A DNA stretch of 64,000 bases, taken from contig CAVDHB010000078.1 in NCBI GenBank assembly GCA_963608705.1, forward strand, positions 20,059 to 84,058. The letters are read 5' to 3'. The notes below the pieces were generated by a model, which worked only from the letters and a program-made list of their open reading frames with translations, was not told the origin of the DNA and did not search any database. The stretch is from CAVDHB01 sp963608705. GTDB taxonomy: Bacteria; Bacteroidota; Bacteroidia; Bacteroidales; Bacteroidaceae. Position numbers and translations under genes: made by a program. Every line of letters begins with the position of its first letter. Within the stretch, counting starts at the first letter, position 1. Shown here one piece after another: positions 44,930 to 54,500 of this stretch.

Positions 44930-46726
44930 ATGCAAAACTTAAGAAACATCGCGATTATCGCGCACGTCGATCATGGAAAAACTACGTTGGTCGACAAGAT
45001 GCTGAAAGCGGGAAATCTTTTCCGCGACAATCAACAAGTGGGTGAATTGTTGTTGGATGACAACCCTTTGGAGCGAGAAAGGGGTATTACGATTCTTTCT
45101 AAGAACGTTTCTATCAGATACAAAGATACAAAAATCAATATTATCGATACTCCGGGACACTCCGACTTCGGTGGAGAGGTGGAGCGTGTCTTGAATATGG
45201 CCGACGGTTGCCTTCTGTTGGTAGACGCCTTCGAGGGACCAATGCCTCAGACACGTTTTGTGCTGGAGAAAGCGCTGCAAATCGGTTTGAAACCGGTAGT
45301 GGTGGTAAACAAAGTGGACAAGCCTAACTGCCGTCCGGAAGAAGTGTACGAAATGGTTTTCGATTTGATGTGCGACCTGAATGCGACCGAAGACCAGCTT
45401 GACTTCCCCGTTGTCTATGGTTCTGCGAAGAACGGATGGATGGGACCGGACTGGAAGACGCCAACCACCGATGTAAATTACCTGTTGGATACCATTCTTA
45501 AATACATCCCGGCGCCGAAAGTCGTGGAAGGTACTCCACAGATGTTGATTACCTCTCTGGACTATTCCAACTTTACCGGACGTATCGCCATCGGTCGTAT
45601 CCGCCGCGGTTTCCTGGAAGAGGGAATGCCTGTGACCATCGCACACCGTAACGGGGAAATGGAGAAGATTCGTATCAAAGACCTCCATACCTTCGAGGGA
45701 ATGGGACGTAAGAAGGCAGACCACGTGGACTGCGGAGACATCTGCGCCATCGCCGGACTGAACGACTTCGAAATCGGTGACTCCATCTGCGACAGCGAGA
45801 ATCCAGAGCCACTGCCTCCCGTGAAGATTGACGAGCCTACCATGAGTATGCTCTTCACCATCAACGACTCTCCTTTCTTCGGAAAAGAGGGTAAGTTCTG
45901 CACCAGCCGCCAGATTGGAGACCGTCTGAATAAAGAGATGGAAAAAGACGTGGCTTTACGTGTTCGTAAACTGGAAGACGCAGACAAGTGGGTGGTTTCC
46001 GGACGTGGTGTGCTTCACCTTTCCGTTTTGGTTGAAACCATGCGTCGTGAAGGTTACGAGTTGCAGATTGGACAGCCGCAGGTTATCTATAAAGAGATAG
46101 ACGGAGTGAAGAACGAGCCTATCGAGGAGATGACCATCAATGTGCCGGAAGAATTCTCCAGCAAGATGATCGATATGGTAACCCGTCGTAAAGGCGAGAT
46201 GGTGGCCATGAGCAACCAAGGCGACCGTGTGAACATTGAATTCAAGATTCCTTCTCGCGGTATCATCGGATTGCGTACCAATATCTTGACTGCCAGCCAG
46301 GGAGAGGCTATCATGTCTCACATGTTCTTGGACTACGAGCCGTACAAGGGAGAAATCGTACGTCGTACCAACGGTTCTATGGTAGCCATGGAAAGCGGTA
46401 CATCCTTCGCCTACGCAATCGATAAACTGCAAGACCGGGGTAAGTTCTTCATCAGCCCGGGCGACGAAGTATATGCCGGTGAGGTAGTGGGAGAACACGT
46501 ACACGACAATGACTTGGTGGTGAATGTGACGAAGGCCAAACAGCTCACCAATATGCGTGCCGCAGGTTCTGATGACAAGGCTCGTATCGTACCTCCAATC
46601 ATCTTCTCACTGGAAGAGGCACTGGAATACATCAAAGAAGACGAGTACGTAGAAGTAACTCCGAAGAGCATGCGTATGCGTAAGATTCTCTTGGATCACA
46701 ACGCTCGTAAACGCTCAAACAAGTAA
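44930..46726 (+). CDS. typA: Translational GTPase TypA/BipA
   Basis: The 598-residue ribosome-binding GTPase belongs to the EF-G-like family and acts in ribosome assembly and stress adaptation. The G1 motif AHVDHGKTTLVDK, G2 RERGITI, G3 DTPGHSDFGGEVER and G4 NKVDKP are all in the first 140 residues. Domains II, III and V follow (GRIAIGRIRRGFLEEG, VLHLSVLVETMRREGYEL), then the BipA-specific C-terminal domain (GDEVYAGEVVGEHVHDNDL). Start, length and order are normal. Confidence 0.97.
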   Translation: MQNLRNIAIIAHVDHGKTTLVDKMLKAGNLFRDNQQVGELLLDDNPLERERGITILSKNVSIRYKDTKINIIDTPGHSDFGGEVERVLNMADGCLLLVDAFEGPMPQTRFVLEKALQIGLKPVVVVNKVDKPNCRPEEVYEMVFDLMCDLNATEDQLDFPVVYGSAKNGWMGPDWKTPTTDVNYLLDTILKYIPAPKVVEGTPQMLITSLDYSNFTGRIAIGRIRRGFLEEGMPVTIAHRNGEMEKIRIKDLHTFEGMGRKKADHVDCGDICAIAGLNDFEIGDSICDSENPEPLPPVKIDEPTMSMLFTINDSPFFGKEGKFCTSRQIGDRLNKEMEKDVALRVRKLEDADKWVVSGRGVLHLSVLVETMRREGYELQIGQPQVIYKEIDGVKNEPIEEMTINVPEEFSSKMIDMVTRRKGEMVAMSNQGDRVNIEFKIPSRGIIGLRTNILTASQGEAIMSHMFLDYEPYKGEIVRRTNGSMVAMESGTSFAYAIDKLQDRGKFFISPGDEVYAGEVVGEHVHDNDLVVNVTKAKQLTNMRAAGSDDKARIVPPIIFSLEEALEYIKEDEYVEVTPKSMRMRKILLDHNARKRSNK

Positions 46727-46747
46727 TTTCTATTTCATAATCATAAG

Positions 46748-46776
46748 AAGGCGTATCCTACGGGTACGCCTTTTTT
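46748..46776 (+). terminator. Rho-independent terminator of typA
   Basis: An 8 bp stem (AAGGCGTA at 46748-46755, TACGCCTT at 46765-46772) with a 9-base loop runs into six T. Confidence 0.88.
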
Positions 46777-46810
46777 AGTAGTTTTCCCCTTGAATAAGCG
46801 GATAAATCTG

Positions 46811-46818
46811 TATCTTTG
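46811..46818 (+). promoter_or_regulatory. Bacteroidota -7 box of the ECF sigma gene
   Basis: TATCTTTG lies 21 bases before the ATG at 46840, implying basal transcription by the housekeeping sigma factor. Confidence 0.6.
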
Positions 46819-46839
46819 CAAATAGGTTAATCAGAAAGA

Positions 46840-47367
46840 ATGAGAATCATCGGCAAACATCCTATAACAGACGACAGGAAAACCTTCGACGAGTTGTTCA
46901 AGGCGCATTATTCCCGTCTTTATATGTATGCCCTGCATATCACGGGTGAAGAGGAGGACAGCCGTGACATCGTGAATGATGTGTTCACGTCCTTATGGAG
47001 AAACAGAAAGAGTCTTCAGCCGGAAAGCATCAAGGCATACCTTAATACAGGTGTCCGCAACCGATGCGTAGACTATTTGCGTAAGAATGTACTGAAAAAA
47101 CAGTACACAGACGAATACATCCATACAGCAGATGAATTCTATTCAGATTATTCCAAGGAACTGGAGAAAGATAAATTAGTGGAGAAGATGATGGCACAAC
47201 TTCCACCTCCCACGCAAGATATCCTACGAATGTGCTATTTAGAGCAGAAAAAATATGCAGAAGTAGCAGAGATATTGGGCATTAGTCCCAATACGGTAAA
47301 GAAACATGTGTCAAAAGGATTACGCATCTTAAGAGACTTTTATAAAGGGAAACAACCTTTCGAGTAA
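46840..47367 (+). CDS. ECF-type RNA polymerase sigma factor (sigma-70 family)
   Basis: The 175-residue protein has sigma region 2 at about residues 14-80 (FDELFKAHYSRLYMYALHIT, DIVNDVFTSLW) and region 4 at about 115-168 (LPPPTQDILRMCYLEQKKYA, LGISPNTVKKHVSKGLRIL). A FecR-type anti-sigma follows 46 bases later, the usual Bacteroidota pairing for trans-envelope signalling from an STN-bearing SusC. The receptor it most likely serves starts at 51596, displaced by the insertion-like region 48.5-51.2 kb. Confidence 0.94.
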   Translation: MRIIGKHPITDDRKTFDELFKAHYSRLYMYALHITGEEEDSRDIVNDVFTSLWRNRKSLQPESIKAYLNTGVRNRCVDYLRKNVLKKQYTDEYIHTADEFYSDYSKELEKDKLVEKMMAQLPPPTQDILRMCYLEQKKYAEVAEILGISPNTVKKHVSKGLRILRDFYKGKQPFE

Positions 47368-47413
47368 CCATACCCGAAACTTTGTACCAATCGTATCTAA
47401 AATAAAAGAATAT

Positions 47414-48517
47414 ATGAAACTCGTCAACAAGGACATAGAACCAAAGCCTGAAAATTCCGAGGATTTCACGGAAGAGGAGGTAATGCTGCGCCATTACTTC
47501 CTGAAAAAAGAGACGGCCATGCCCGATGTGGAGGCCGAATTAAGACGGTTTCATGAAGAGAACCTATCAACTTCTGCTGTCAAAAAATCATACATTCTAA
47601 AAATAGGTATCTCTGTCATAGGCGTGGCTGCCATGCTTCTCTTGGTGTTCACACTGTGGCACAACACCCCCTCCTCCTCCACTCTTTCACAGGCAACCGA
47701 CAAGGGAATGCTTTTTGTGGCAAAAAATAAACCTTCTTCTCAAATAACTCTTCGTTCGGGCAACGGACATACCGTAGTGATAAACCCGAACGGACAGACT
47801 TCCGCATTGACCACCATGCACGAAGCCGTGCAAAGTGAGGATGGACAATTAGTCTATTCATCCGCAGGAGAGTCCATTACCCCTCAAGACCAACAGATTA
47901 CCATACCGAGGGGAAAGAGTTATAAACTGGTATTGGCCGACGGTACAGAAGTATGGTTAAACGCAGACAGCAAACTGACGTTTCCCAATCTGTTTACAGG
48001 AGACACTCGCGAGGTAACTTTGGAAGGAGAGGCGTATTTCCATGTGGCCAAAGACAAGGCACATCCCTTCATCGTACACACATCAAGCCTCAGCACTACG
48101 GTGACAGGTACAGAATTTAATGTGAGAGCATACGCCGGACATGAGACACATGTGACCTTGGTAAATGGCGGTGTGGATGTAATGTCAAAAAACGGTGAGA
48201 AGAAACATATCCAACCGGGAGAAGACGCTACCTTGGGTAAGCAAGGATCTATTTCCGTGAATATGGTGGATACTGACAACTTCACCATGTGGAAAGACGG
48301 CTTCTTCTATTTCGACAATGTTCCATTGGAGACTGTACTGAAAGAGATTGGACGTTGGTACAACGTCAATGTATCTTTCGAGAACACCACCAAATTACAC
48401 ACTAAAGTCCGTTATATCGGCAACCGGGAAGGCAGCCTGCAAGAAGCCATCGATTTGCTGAACAGTTTGAGAAAGGTGAACGCCGTATACAAAGGCAACA
48501 CACTGTATGTACGATAA
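47414..48517 (+). CDS. FecR-type anti-sigma factor with DUF4974
   Basis: The 367-residue single-pass inner-membrane protein has an N-terminal cytoplasmic part (1-58) that should hold the sigma factor, one membrane helix (about 61-82, ILKIGISVIGVAAMLLLVFT) and a periplasmic FecR domain (about 165-265, LADGTEVWLNADSKLTFP, GEAYFHVAKDKAHPFIV, VTGTEFNVRAY). A C-terminal DUF4974/STN-like domain ends the protein (FYFDNVPLETVLKEIGRWYN). It should relay the loaded state of the SusC receptor's STN domain to the ECF factor. Degenerate MITE sequence starts 25 bases after its stop. Confidence 0.95.
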   Translation: MKLVNKDIEPKPENSEDFTEEEVMLRHYFLKKETAMPDVEAELRRFHEENLSTSAVKKSYILKIGISVIGVAAMLLLVFTLWHNTPSSSTLSQATDKGMLFVAKNKPSSQITLRSGNGHTVVINPNGQTSALTTMHEAVQSEDGQLVYSSAGESITPQDQQITIPRGKSYKLVLADGTEVWLNADSKLTFPNLFTGDTREVTLEGEAYFHVAKDKAHPFIVHTSSLSTTVTGTEFNVRAYAGHETHVTLVNGGVDVMSKNGEKKHIQPGEDATLGKQGSISVNMVDTDNFTMWKDGFFYFDNVPLETVLKEIGRWYNVNVSFENTTKLHTKVRYIGNREGSLQEAIDLLNSLRKVNAVYKGNTLYVR

Positions 48518-48541
48518 GCATACTTTGCCATTGTTTCTCAA

Positions 48542-48677
48542 AGGATTATCCACCATCGTACCACACCAATCTACACGGTTGGGTAGAGATGCGATTCTTC
48601 ACTAATGGATATGGAGACGCAATGAATTGCGTCTCTACTTGATAATGACTCATCGTGGCATGTTTGCGGATAATCTT
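48542..48677. mobile_element. Degenerate 136 bp MITE-like element (second copy)
   Basis: Its ends match the 24 bp terminal repeat of the 4793 element at about 20 (left) and 19 (right) of 24 positions. It keeps one perfect internal palindrome (GAGACGCAAT, GA, ATTGCGTCTC at 48614-48635) and a damaged second one (GTAGAGATGCGATTC at 48583). It is shorter than the 4793 copy and lies directly after fecR. Confidence 0.6.
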
Positions 48678-49106
48678 TTTAGAAAATACAGATACACAGC
48701 TTTTCTTATTAAACATAATACCCCCCTCCTCCCAAAAGTTTTTTCGTGAAATTACCTACACGCCTACACTACACATTTTTAGATTACTGATTATCAGACT
48801 CTAATGTGATAAAAAACAGGAATACAGCCTACACTAAAGATACACTAGCCTACACCAAACTACATAAAATCACTGGAAATGGGCCTACATTGTATCATGG
48901 CCCTGTACTTTTCCGTCCATTTTCCTTCATAAAGTACACACAGAGAAGAAAATTTACAATGCGCATAATTTTCCATTTATAAGACAGGAGAAGGGAGCGT
49001 TGTGTTACGGTGAATAAGGAGTCATTACTCACCGCTTGGCGAAAATTGCACGGTGAGTTTCGATGCATTATACGGTGAGTTTTGATGTGAGATAAGCTGT
49101 AAAATA
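48678..49106. other. Repeat-rich non-coding stretch between fecR and the defence genes
   Basis: No believable gene is present. The stretch holds GCCTACAC at 48762, 48827 and 48848, GCCTACAT at 48883 and ACCTACAC at 48754. Two direct copies of a 15-base unit (CGGTGAGTTTYGATG at 49050-49064 and 49073-49087, period 23) lie near a further ACGGTGAA at 49007 and an inverted ACTCACCG at 49027. The pattern resembles iterons or regulator sites but no matching protein is nearby. Confidence 0.45.
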
Positions 49107-49208
49107 ATGATTGTCCGCATGACGAGACACTTCCTAAATACCCACAAATCAGTGGAGACGCAATGAATCGCATCTATATTGATTGGTAGTACGATAGCGG
49201 ATACTCAT
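49107..49208. mobile_element. Degenerate 102 bp MITE-like element (third copy)
   Basis: The left end (ATGATTGTCCGCATGACGAG) is a poor and the right end (GTACGATAGCGGATACTCAT) a good match to the inverted terminal repeats of the 4793 element. One decayed internal palindrome remains (GGAGACGCAATGAATCGCAT from 49154). It ends about 45 bases before the promoter of the ATPase gene. Confidence 0.5.
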
Positions 49209-49253
49209 TTAGAAAAACATCATTATACAATCCCGTCTTCGCAAGAAAACCCT

Positions 49254-49278
49254 TATATTTGCAGAAAATCCGCAAATA
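49254..49278 (+). promoter_or_regulatory. Promoter of the AAA-ATPase/RloB pair, overlapped by an inverted repeat
   Basis: TATATTTG at 49254-49261 is an exact -7 box. A perfect 7 bp inverted repeat (TATTTGC at 49256-49262, GCAAATA at 49272-49278) overlaps it and the likely transcription start, suggesting an operator. The ATG follows at 49293. Confidence 0.5.
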
Positions 49279-49292
49279 ATGAGGTTAAGTCT

Positions 49293-50507
49293 ATGATACT
49301 CGAATTTAATGTCAGCAATTACCTTTCCATAAAGGATAACTTGAAAATATCCTTTATCGGTACTAAGCTCAAAGAATCCCTCTCTGAGCCAAACAGCATG
49401 ATACCGCTTCCCGAAACCGGCTTATCACTTCTTAGAAGTGCCGTAATCTACGGAGCAAATGCTTCCGGAAAGACAAATGTACTTAAAGCGATAGCGTTTT
49501 ACAAACGATTCATTATGGAGTCTTTCAAAAACAGCCAAGCAGGTGAACGCATTGATGTGGAGAACTTCCGGCTGAACACCGTCTCAGCCAAGGAACCAAC
49601 CACAATGGAGGCCACCTTTACAGACGGGACACATATATATCGCTACGGTTTTGAGGTTAACTATGATGCTGTACAAGCTGAATGGCTGTATCAACGCATA
49701 AACCGGAAAAGATCCAAGGAAATTGAAATTTTCTACCGTGAAGAAAAAGCGACAGCAATTCACACAAAAAGTGCACTTATACAAGAGATTGTAACTAAGA
49801 AGATGGTACGTAACAATGCACTTCTGCTCTCCACTGCCGCACAATTTAATGAAACAACGGCTATTAATATTCTAAAATGGCTCAATGACACGCAGATACT
49901 ATTTTGCAGTGAGGATGACAAATTATGGGAACAGATCATCAGGCATCTTGATGATGAAAAACTGCGCAATCGTATCACGAGCTTTGCCAAATACGCTGAT
50001 CTGGGGATAGAAAGCATAACCAAGATAGACAACCGCATAATAAGCAACCACCGCCAATTTGATGACGATGGTATGTCAACAAATGCCGTGGCATTCTCTT
50101 TCAACCGCAATGAATCGGAAGGCACAATCAAATATTTTTCATTGTCATATCCTATTATAGATGCTTTGGATCATGGGAAACGACTGTTCATTGATGAACT
50201 TGACTCAAAACTTCATCCATTATTGATTCAAAAAATCATCACACTCTTTAATTCGTCAGAAACTAATCCCAAAGGAGCGCAGCTGCTGTTCACTACCCAT
50301 GATACTTTTTTACTCAGTGCCGGCTTGTTTCGCCGTGACCAAATATGGTTTACACAAAAAGACAACTTTGGTGCCACAGAGGCATATTCATTGGTTGAAT
50401 ATAAGGTACGGAGCAGTTCATCATTTGAGAAGGATTATTTGCAGGGGAAGTATGGCGCAACCCCTATTATAGGAGAAATGGAAAGAATTTTTCATACAGA
50501 GGGTTGA
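49293..50507 (+). CDS. AAA15-type ATPase of an AbiL/RloAB-like defence pair
   Basis: The 404-residue protein is an ABC/SMC-like ATPase of the AAA_15/AAA_21 group. It has Walker A GANASGKTNVLKA (Lys60), a signature-like ESEGTIKYFSL near residue 274, Walker B LFIDELDSKLHP at 298 and a switch histidine in LLFTTHDTFLL (His336). Together with an RloB protein it forms a pair seen in the AbiL abortive-infection system and next to restriction loci. An anti-phage role is therefore likely but inferred. The start MILEFNVSNYLSIKD at 49293 is typical of the family. The stop is 2 bases before the next ATG. Confidence 0.87.
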   Translation: MILEFNVSNYLSIKDNLKISFIGTKLKESLSEPNSMIPLPETGLSLLRSAVIYGANASGKTNVLKAIAFYKRFIMESFKNSQAGERIDVENFRLNTVSAKEPTTMEATFTDGTHIYRYGFEVNYDAVQAEWLYQRINRKRSKEIEIFYREEKATAIHTKSALIQEIVTKKMVRNNALLLSTAAQFNETTAINILKWLNDTQILFCSEDDKLWEQIIRHLDDEKLRNRITSFAKYADLGIESITKIDNRIISNHRQFDDDGMSTNAVAFSFNRNESEGTIKYFSLSYPIIDALDHGKRLFIDELDSKLHPLLIQKIITLFNSSETNPKGAQLLFTTHDTFLLSAGLFRRDQIWFTQKDNFGATEAYSLVEYKVRSSSSFEKDYLQGKYGATPIIGEMERIFHTEG

Positions 50508-50509
50508 CC

Positions 50510-51127
50510 ATGAGAAGAATGAGACATTGTGACGGCAACCTCACACGCCGTCAGAGAGTAAGGAATATCAAGCAAACATTTCTCATTATATGCGAAGGAG
50601 TCCGCACGGAGCCAGACTATTTCAATGCCTTCCGTATGACAGCCGCTACCGTCAAGGCCGTGGGACAAGCCATGAATACCGTCAGCCTTGTAAAAAAGGC
50701 GATAGCCATCCGTGATGCAGACCTGAGGAAAGGCCGCAGGTACGACCAATGCTGGGTAGTTTTCGATAAGGATGATTTTCCCGCCAACGATTTCAATCAA
50801 GCCATAGCAACTGCCCGGAGAAGTGGATTCCAAGTCGCCTACAGCAACCAAGCATTTGAATACTGGTTTCTTCTGCACTTCAAGCCATACAAGGGGAAAT
50901 TGCACCGTGACCGTTACGCAAACATACTGTCAAAGCTTACGGGAATACAGTATTCCAAAACTGAGGGTTTCGGGGCAATCATGTACAATAGGTTGTTTAA
51001 CCTGCAAAAAAATGCCCTAAAGAACGCAACGGAGATTCTGTCAGAGATATCCCATGGAAATCCCGCAATAGAGGAATCATCCACTACTGTACATCTACTG
51101 GTGGAAGAATTGAACAAATATATTTAA
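50510..51127 (+). CDS. RloB family protein (AbiLii-like, Toprim-like nuclease candidate)
   Basis: The 205-residue basic protein has TFLIICEGVRTEPDYFNAFR with Glu29, VVFDKDDF (Asp86, Asp88, Asp89) and SNQAFEYWFLLHF. These are the RloB signature and the acidic residues of a Toprim-like metal site (one Glu, then DxD). It is probably the effector nuclease controlled by the ATPase encoded just upstream. The ATG at 50510 is used; a TTG two codons earlier overlaps the ATPase stop. No toxin or methylase gene accompanies the pair. Confidence 0.87.
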   Translation: MRRMRHCDGNLTRRQRVRNIKQTFLIICEGVRTEPDYFNAFRMTAATVKAVGQAMNTVSLVKKAIAIRDADLRKGRRYDQCWVVFDKDDFPANDFNQAIATARRSGFQVAYSNQAFEYWFLLHFKPYKGKLHRDRYANILSKLTGIQYSKTEGFGAIMYNRLFNLQKNALKNATEILSEISHGNPAIEESSTTVHLLVEELNKYI

Positions 51128-51595
51128 ACTAACAGGTAGGTCTATAAGAATAGCCTTTTCGAGTTATCTCACCTAAATCCAGAAGATAACCTCGATTTAT
51201 GCAGAAAATTTACATAATTCGAGGTTAACTTCTATTTTACGCAAAGAAATATTTGGACACATGAACCGCATCTGGACAGTTCTTAGACGCAGTAAAGGTT
51301 ACAAAAAGAACAAAATTCAGGAAATGCACATATAGACATCGCTTAAAGTACAAGCACTTTTTCTATAAAACGCTGTGTTTTTCCACTTTTATTTCAAGGG
51401 GACACAAAAGTTTAAATCACTTCAATTTACAACTATTCTAAGAAACAGCTTTAGAAAAGTCTTTTTCTAAAGAAACCTCTCTTTTTTCTATTAAACCCAT
51501 ACCCTTTTCTTTGTCTTAAGCGTATCTATAAGCAAAACAAAACTAACATTCCGCTTGACTAATGGTGGATAAGGGTTTAATAAAATAACAAAAAT
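51128..51595. other. Gap between rloB and the STN-susC gene: inverted repeats, no gene seen
   Basis: The gap holds an inverted repeat (AACCTCGA at 51189 with TCGAGGTT at 51220) around a sequence resembling the ATPase leader (GCAGAAAAT, then GAGGTTAA). A perfect 10 bp stem follows (CTTTAGAAAA at 51449-51458, TTTTCTAAAG at 51463-51472). The promoter of the susC operon must be here. I see no TAnnTTTG box close to the gene, in line with use of the ECF factor, but I cannot name the ECF motif. Confidence 0.5.
51449..51490 (+). terminator. Hairpin with T-tract ahead of the STN-susC gene
   Basis: A perfect 10 bp A/T-rich stem with a 4-base loop is followed after some bases by CTCTTTTTTC. It may end the rloB transcript or attenuate read-through into susC. 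Confidence 0.4.
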
Positions 51596-54500
51596 ATGAG
51601 AAAGAAGAGATTTAAGGCATTACTACTGATTCTTCTGCTTTCATCTCCCAGCCTCTTATGGGCGCAAAATTTGGGGAGGCGGTTTAATCTGAACGTAAAG
51701 AACAAGCCTCTATCTACCGTATTAAAACAGATAGACAAAAAGTCGGGAGTGAAGATTCTGTTTGCATACGATGATGTAAATACGATCAAAGTCAGCTATT
51801 CCCGTACGAACGTATCTGCCGAGGAGGTATTACGTGCGCTGACTCAATCTTATCCTTTGACATACGAGATAAAAGCGGGAGGAAAGTTCATCAGTGTAAG
51901 TAGTAAATCAAGAAAATCTCGAGGAAACATCATCAATGGTGTCGTAAAAGGTACAGACGGAGAAACAATGATAGGAGCAACTATCACCATCAAATTTAAC
52001 AACGGACGTACCCAACATATCACCACAGATAAAGAAGGTCGTTTTTTCTACCCTATGACGGGTAATGAAGTATCTATGACTGCCTCCACCATCGGTTATA
52101 ACAGAGATATAAAAAAGATAAAAGCAGGAAAGACCCATTATATATTCGAGCTGGAGCCAGATGCACACAACCTAAACGAAGTTGTGGTCACAGGTATCTT
52201 CAATAAACCGAAAGCAAGTTTCACAGGTGCGGCTACTGTCATTACGAAAGAACAAATCCAACAACAGGGAAACCGAAACTTATTAAAGACCCTTACCAAC
52301 ATTGATCCATCATTCGATGTACAGTTAAACAATGATATGGGTTCCGACCCCAACAAACAATTATCCATCGAGATTCGTGGTAAATCCAGTTTAGCCGCTG
52401 ATATCAGCGACATGAACAATGTGCAGGATGACATTCGTAACCAATACAATATGCCATTGTTCATCTTGGACGGCTTCGAAGTATCGTCAGAACGTGTGAT
52501 GGATATGAACCAGTCCGATGTGGAGTCCGTAGTTATTCTGAAAGATGCAAGTGCTACAGCTATTTACGGTTCTCGTGGTGCGAATGGTGTGGTAGTCATC
52601 ACCTCTACCCGTCCGCAAGAAGGCCGGGTTAGAGTAAGCTATAGTGTCGGTATGAACCTGGAATTACCGGATTTGTCCAGCTACAACTTGATGAACTCCT
52701 TTGAGAAACTTGAGGTAGAAAAAATAGCCGGAGTTTACAAAAGTGACAATCTTTCCACCCAACTCCAATTGGACGCTATTTATAATGAAAATCTAAAAGC
52801 GGCCAAAGAGGGAGTAAATACGGACTGGATACATAAACCACTACGGACGGGTATCGGCCAATATCATCGTTTATCATTATCAGGCGGTACAAATCAGTTT
52901 CGTTATAATTTGAACTTTTCTTACAACCAGTTAAAGGGTGTCATGAAGGGTTCTGGACGTGACAATATGAACGGCGGTGTACAAATCACATACATCTTAA
53001 AGAAGGTTCGTTTCACGAATGACTTGTCCGTTGGTATAAATAATTCAAATGAATCCACCTATGGACAGTTTTCAGACTATGTAGGTATGAATCCCTATTG
53101 GCGTCCGAAAGACGATGAAGGGCATACAATCAAGCAATACAATTTCCCAGGATATAACTACCCTATTTACAATCCCTTATATGACGGAGAACAGAGTAGT
53201 TTCATTAAAAGTGAATATATCAACCTACGTAATACAACCAATATCAACTGGGATATATGTGAAGGTTTACGAGCAGACCTTAGTTTGGGAATCACGCAAC
53301 AACGCAATACAGGAGATTCCTTTTACTCCCCTCTTTCAACCATAGGAACCTCCACAAGAGGACGATATTCGAAAAATAGCTCAACATCCACCTCATGGCA
53401 AGTTTCTGGAACGTTGAGTTGGGCGAAAATCATCGGTATGCACACCTTCTACTTAGGTGGAAACTGGCAAATGATGCAAAATAATCTGAAAGGATTTGAT
53501 TTCAGTGTAATTGGTTTCATGAACGACCAAATGACGGATTTGTCCATGGGAACCAATTACTATGGACAAAAACCTTCATCCACAGATGCTGTCACACGTT
53601 CCATTGGTTTTACAGGTACTTTTAACTATAACTTTGCCAGTCGTTATTTTGTAGATGCTTCTTATCGTGTGGATGGTGCATCTTCTTTTGGTGCGGAAAG
53701 TCGTTGGGCACCTTTTTGGTCTGTCGGAGCTGGATGGGAGTTCACAAAGGAGAGCTGGATGAAATTCATTGAGAAAGTGGTCAATTATGGAAAAATACGT
53801 TATTCTTACGGTGTGACCAGCTCCTTGAACTTTGCCCCTTACGACGCATTCACCACTTATCAGTATGATAATGAAAACCAATACAACGGTTTAATTGGAG
53901 CCTACATTTTAGGATACGGAAATCCAAACCTGAAATGGCAGAACACCCGTGAGCACAACTATGGAATGGATGTCAGTTTTTTCAATAGTTTCATTACATT
54001 ATCTGCCAACATATATCGCAAGACAACGGACAATCTGTTAACGGATGCTTATTTACCAATTTCTCATGGATATACCACTTACAAATCCAATATGGGAACC
54101 ATTCGCAATACAGGTTGGGATCTATCGTTGAACATCAATGTTCTCCGTTTACGAGAACAAGACATTACATGGGCATTACGTTTCGGTGCCTACTCCAATA
54201 AAAACATTCTTGTGAAACTATCTGATTCTATCAAAAAACTAATGGAATCAAACAGTAATGCGAGTAATAAAGCCTACTATCAATATCGAGAAGGGTATTC
54301 AATAGATGAATTATACGTGTTACGATCTGCCGGAGTCGACCCTATGACAGGTGAAAGACTTTACATTGGAGATGATGGCACTATATCAAATATTGCTACG
54401 AATTCCACACCTGTGCCAGTTGGAAACAGGCAACCAAAGTTAAACGGACGTTTAGGTACCAGTTTCCGTTGGAAAGGTTTGCTCTTAGATGTAGGATTCG

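Noticed and set aside
48895..49173. 92-residue minus-strand frame between fecR and the ATPase
   Set aside because: It runs through iteron-like repeats and MITE sequence, has no family resemblance and no ribosome-binding context.
51449..51472. Invertible promoter element ahead of the STN-susC gene
   Set aside because: The two arms are only 4 bases apart, which forms a hairpin and cannot be a recombinase-inverted segment.
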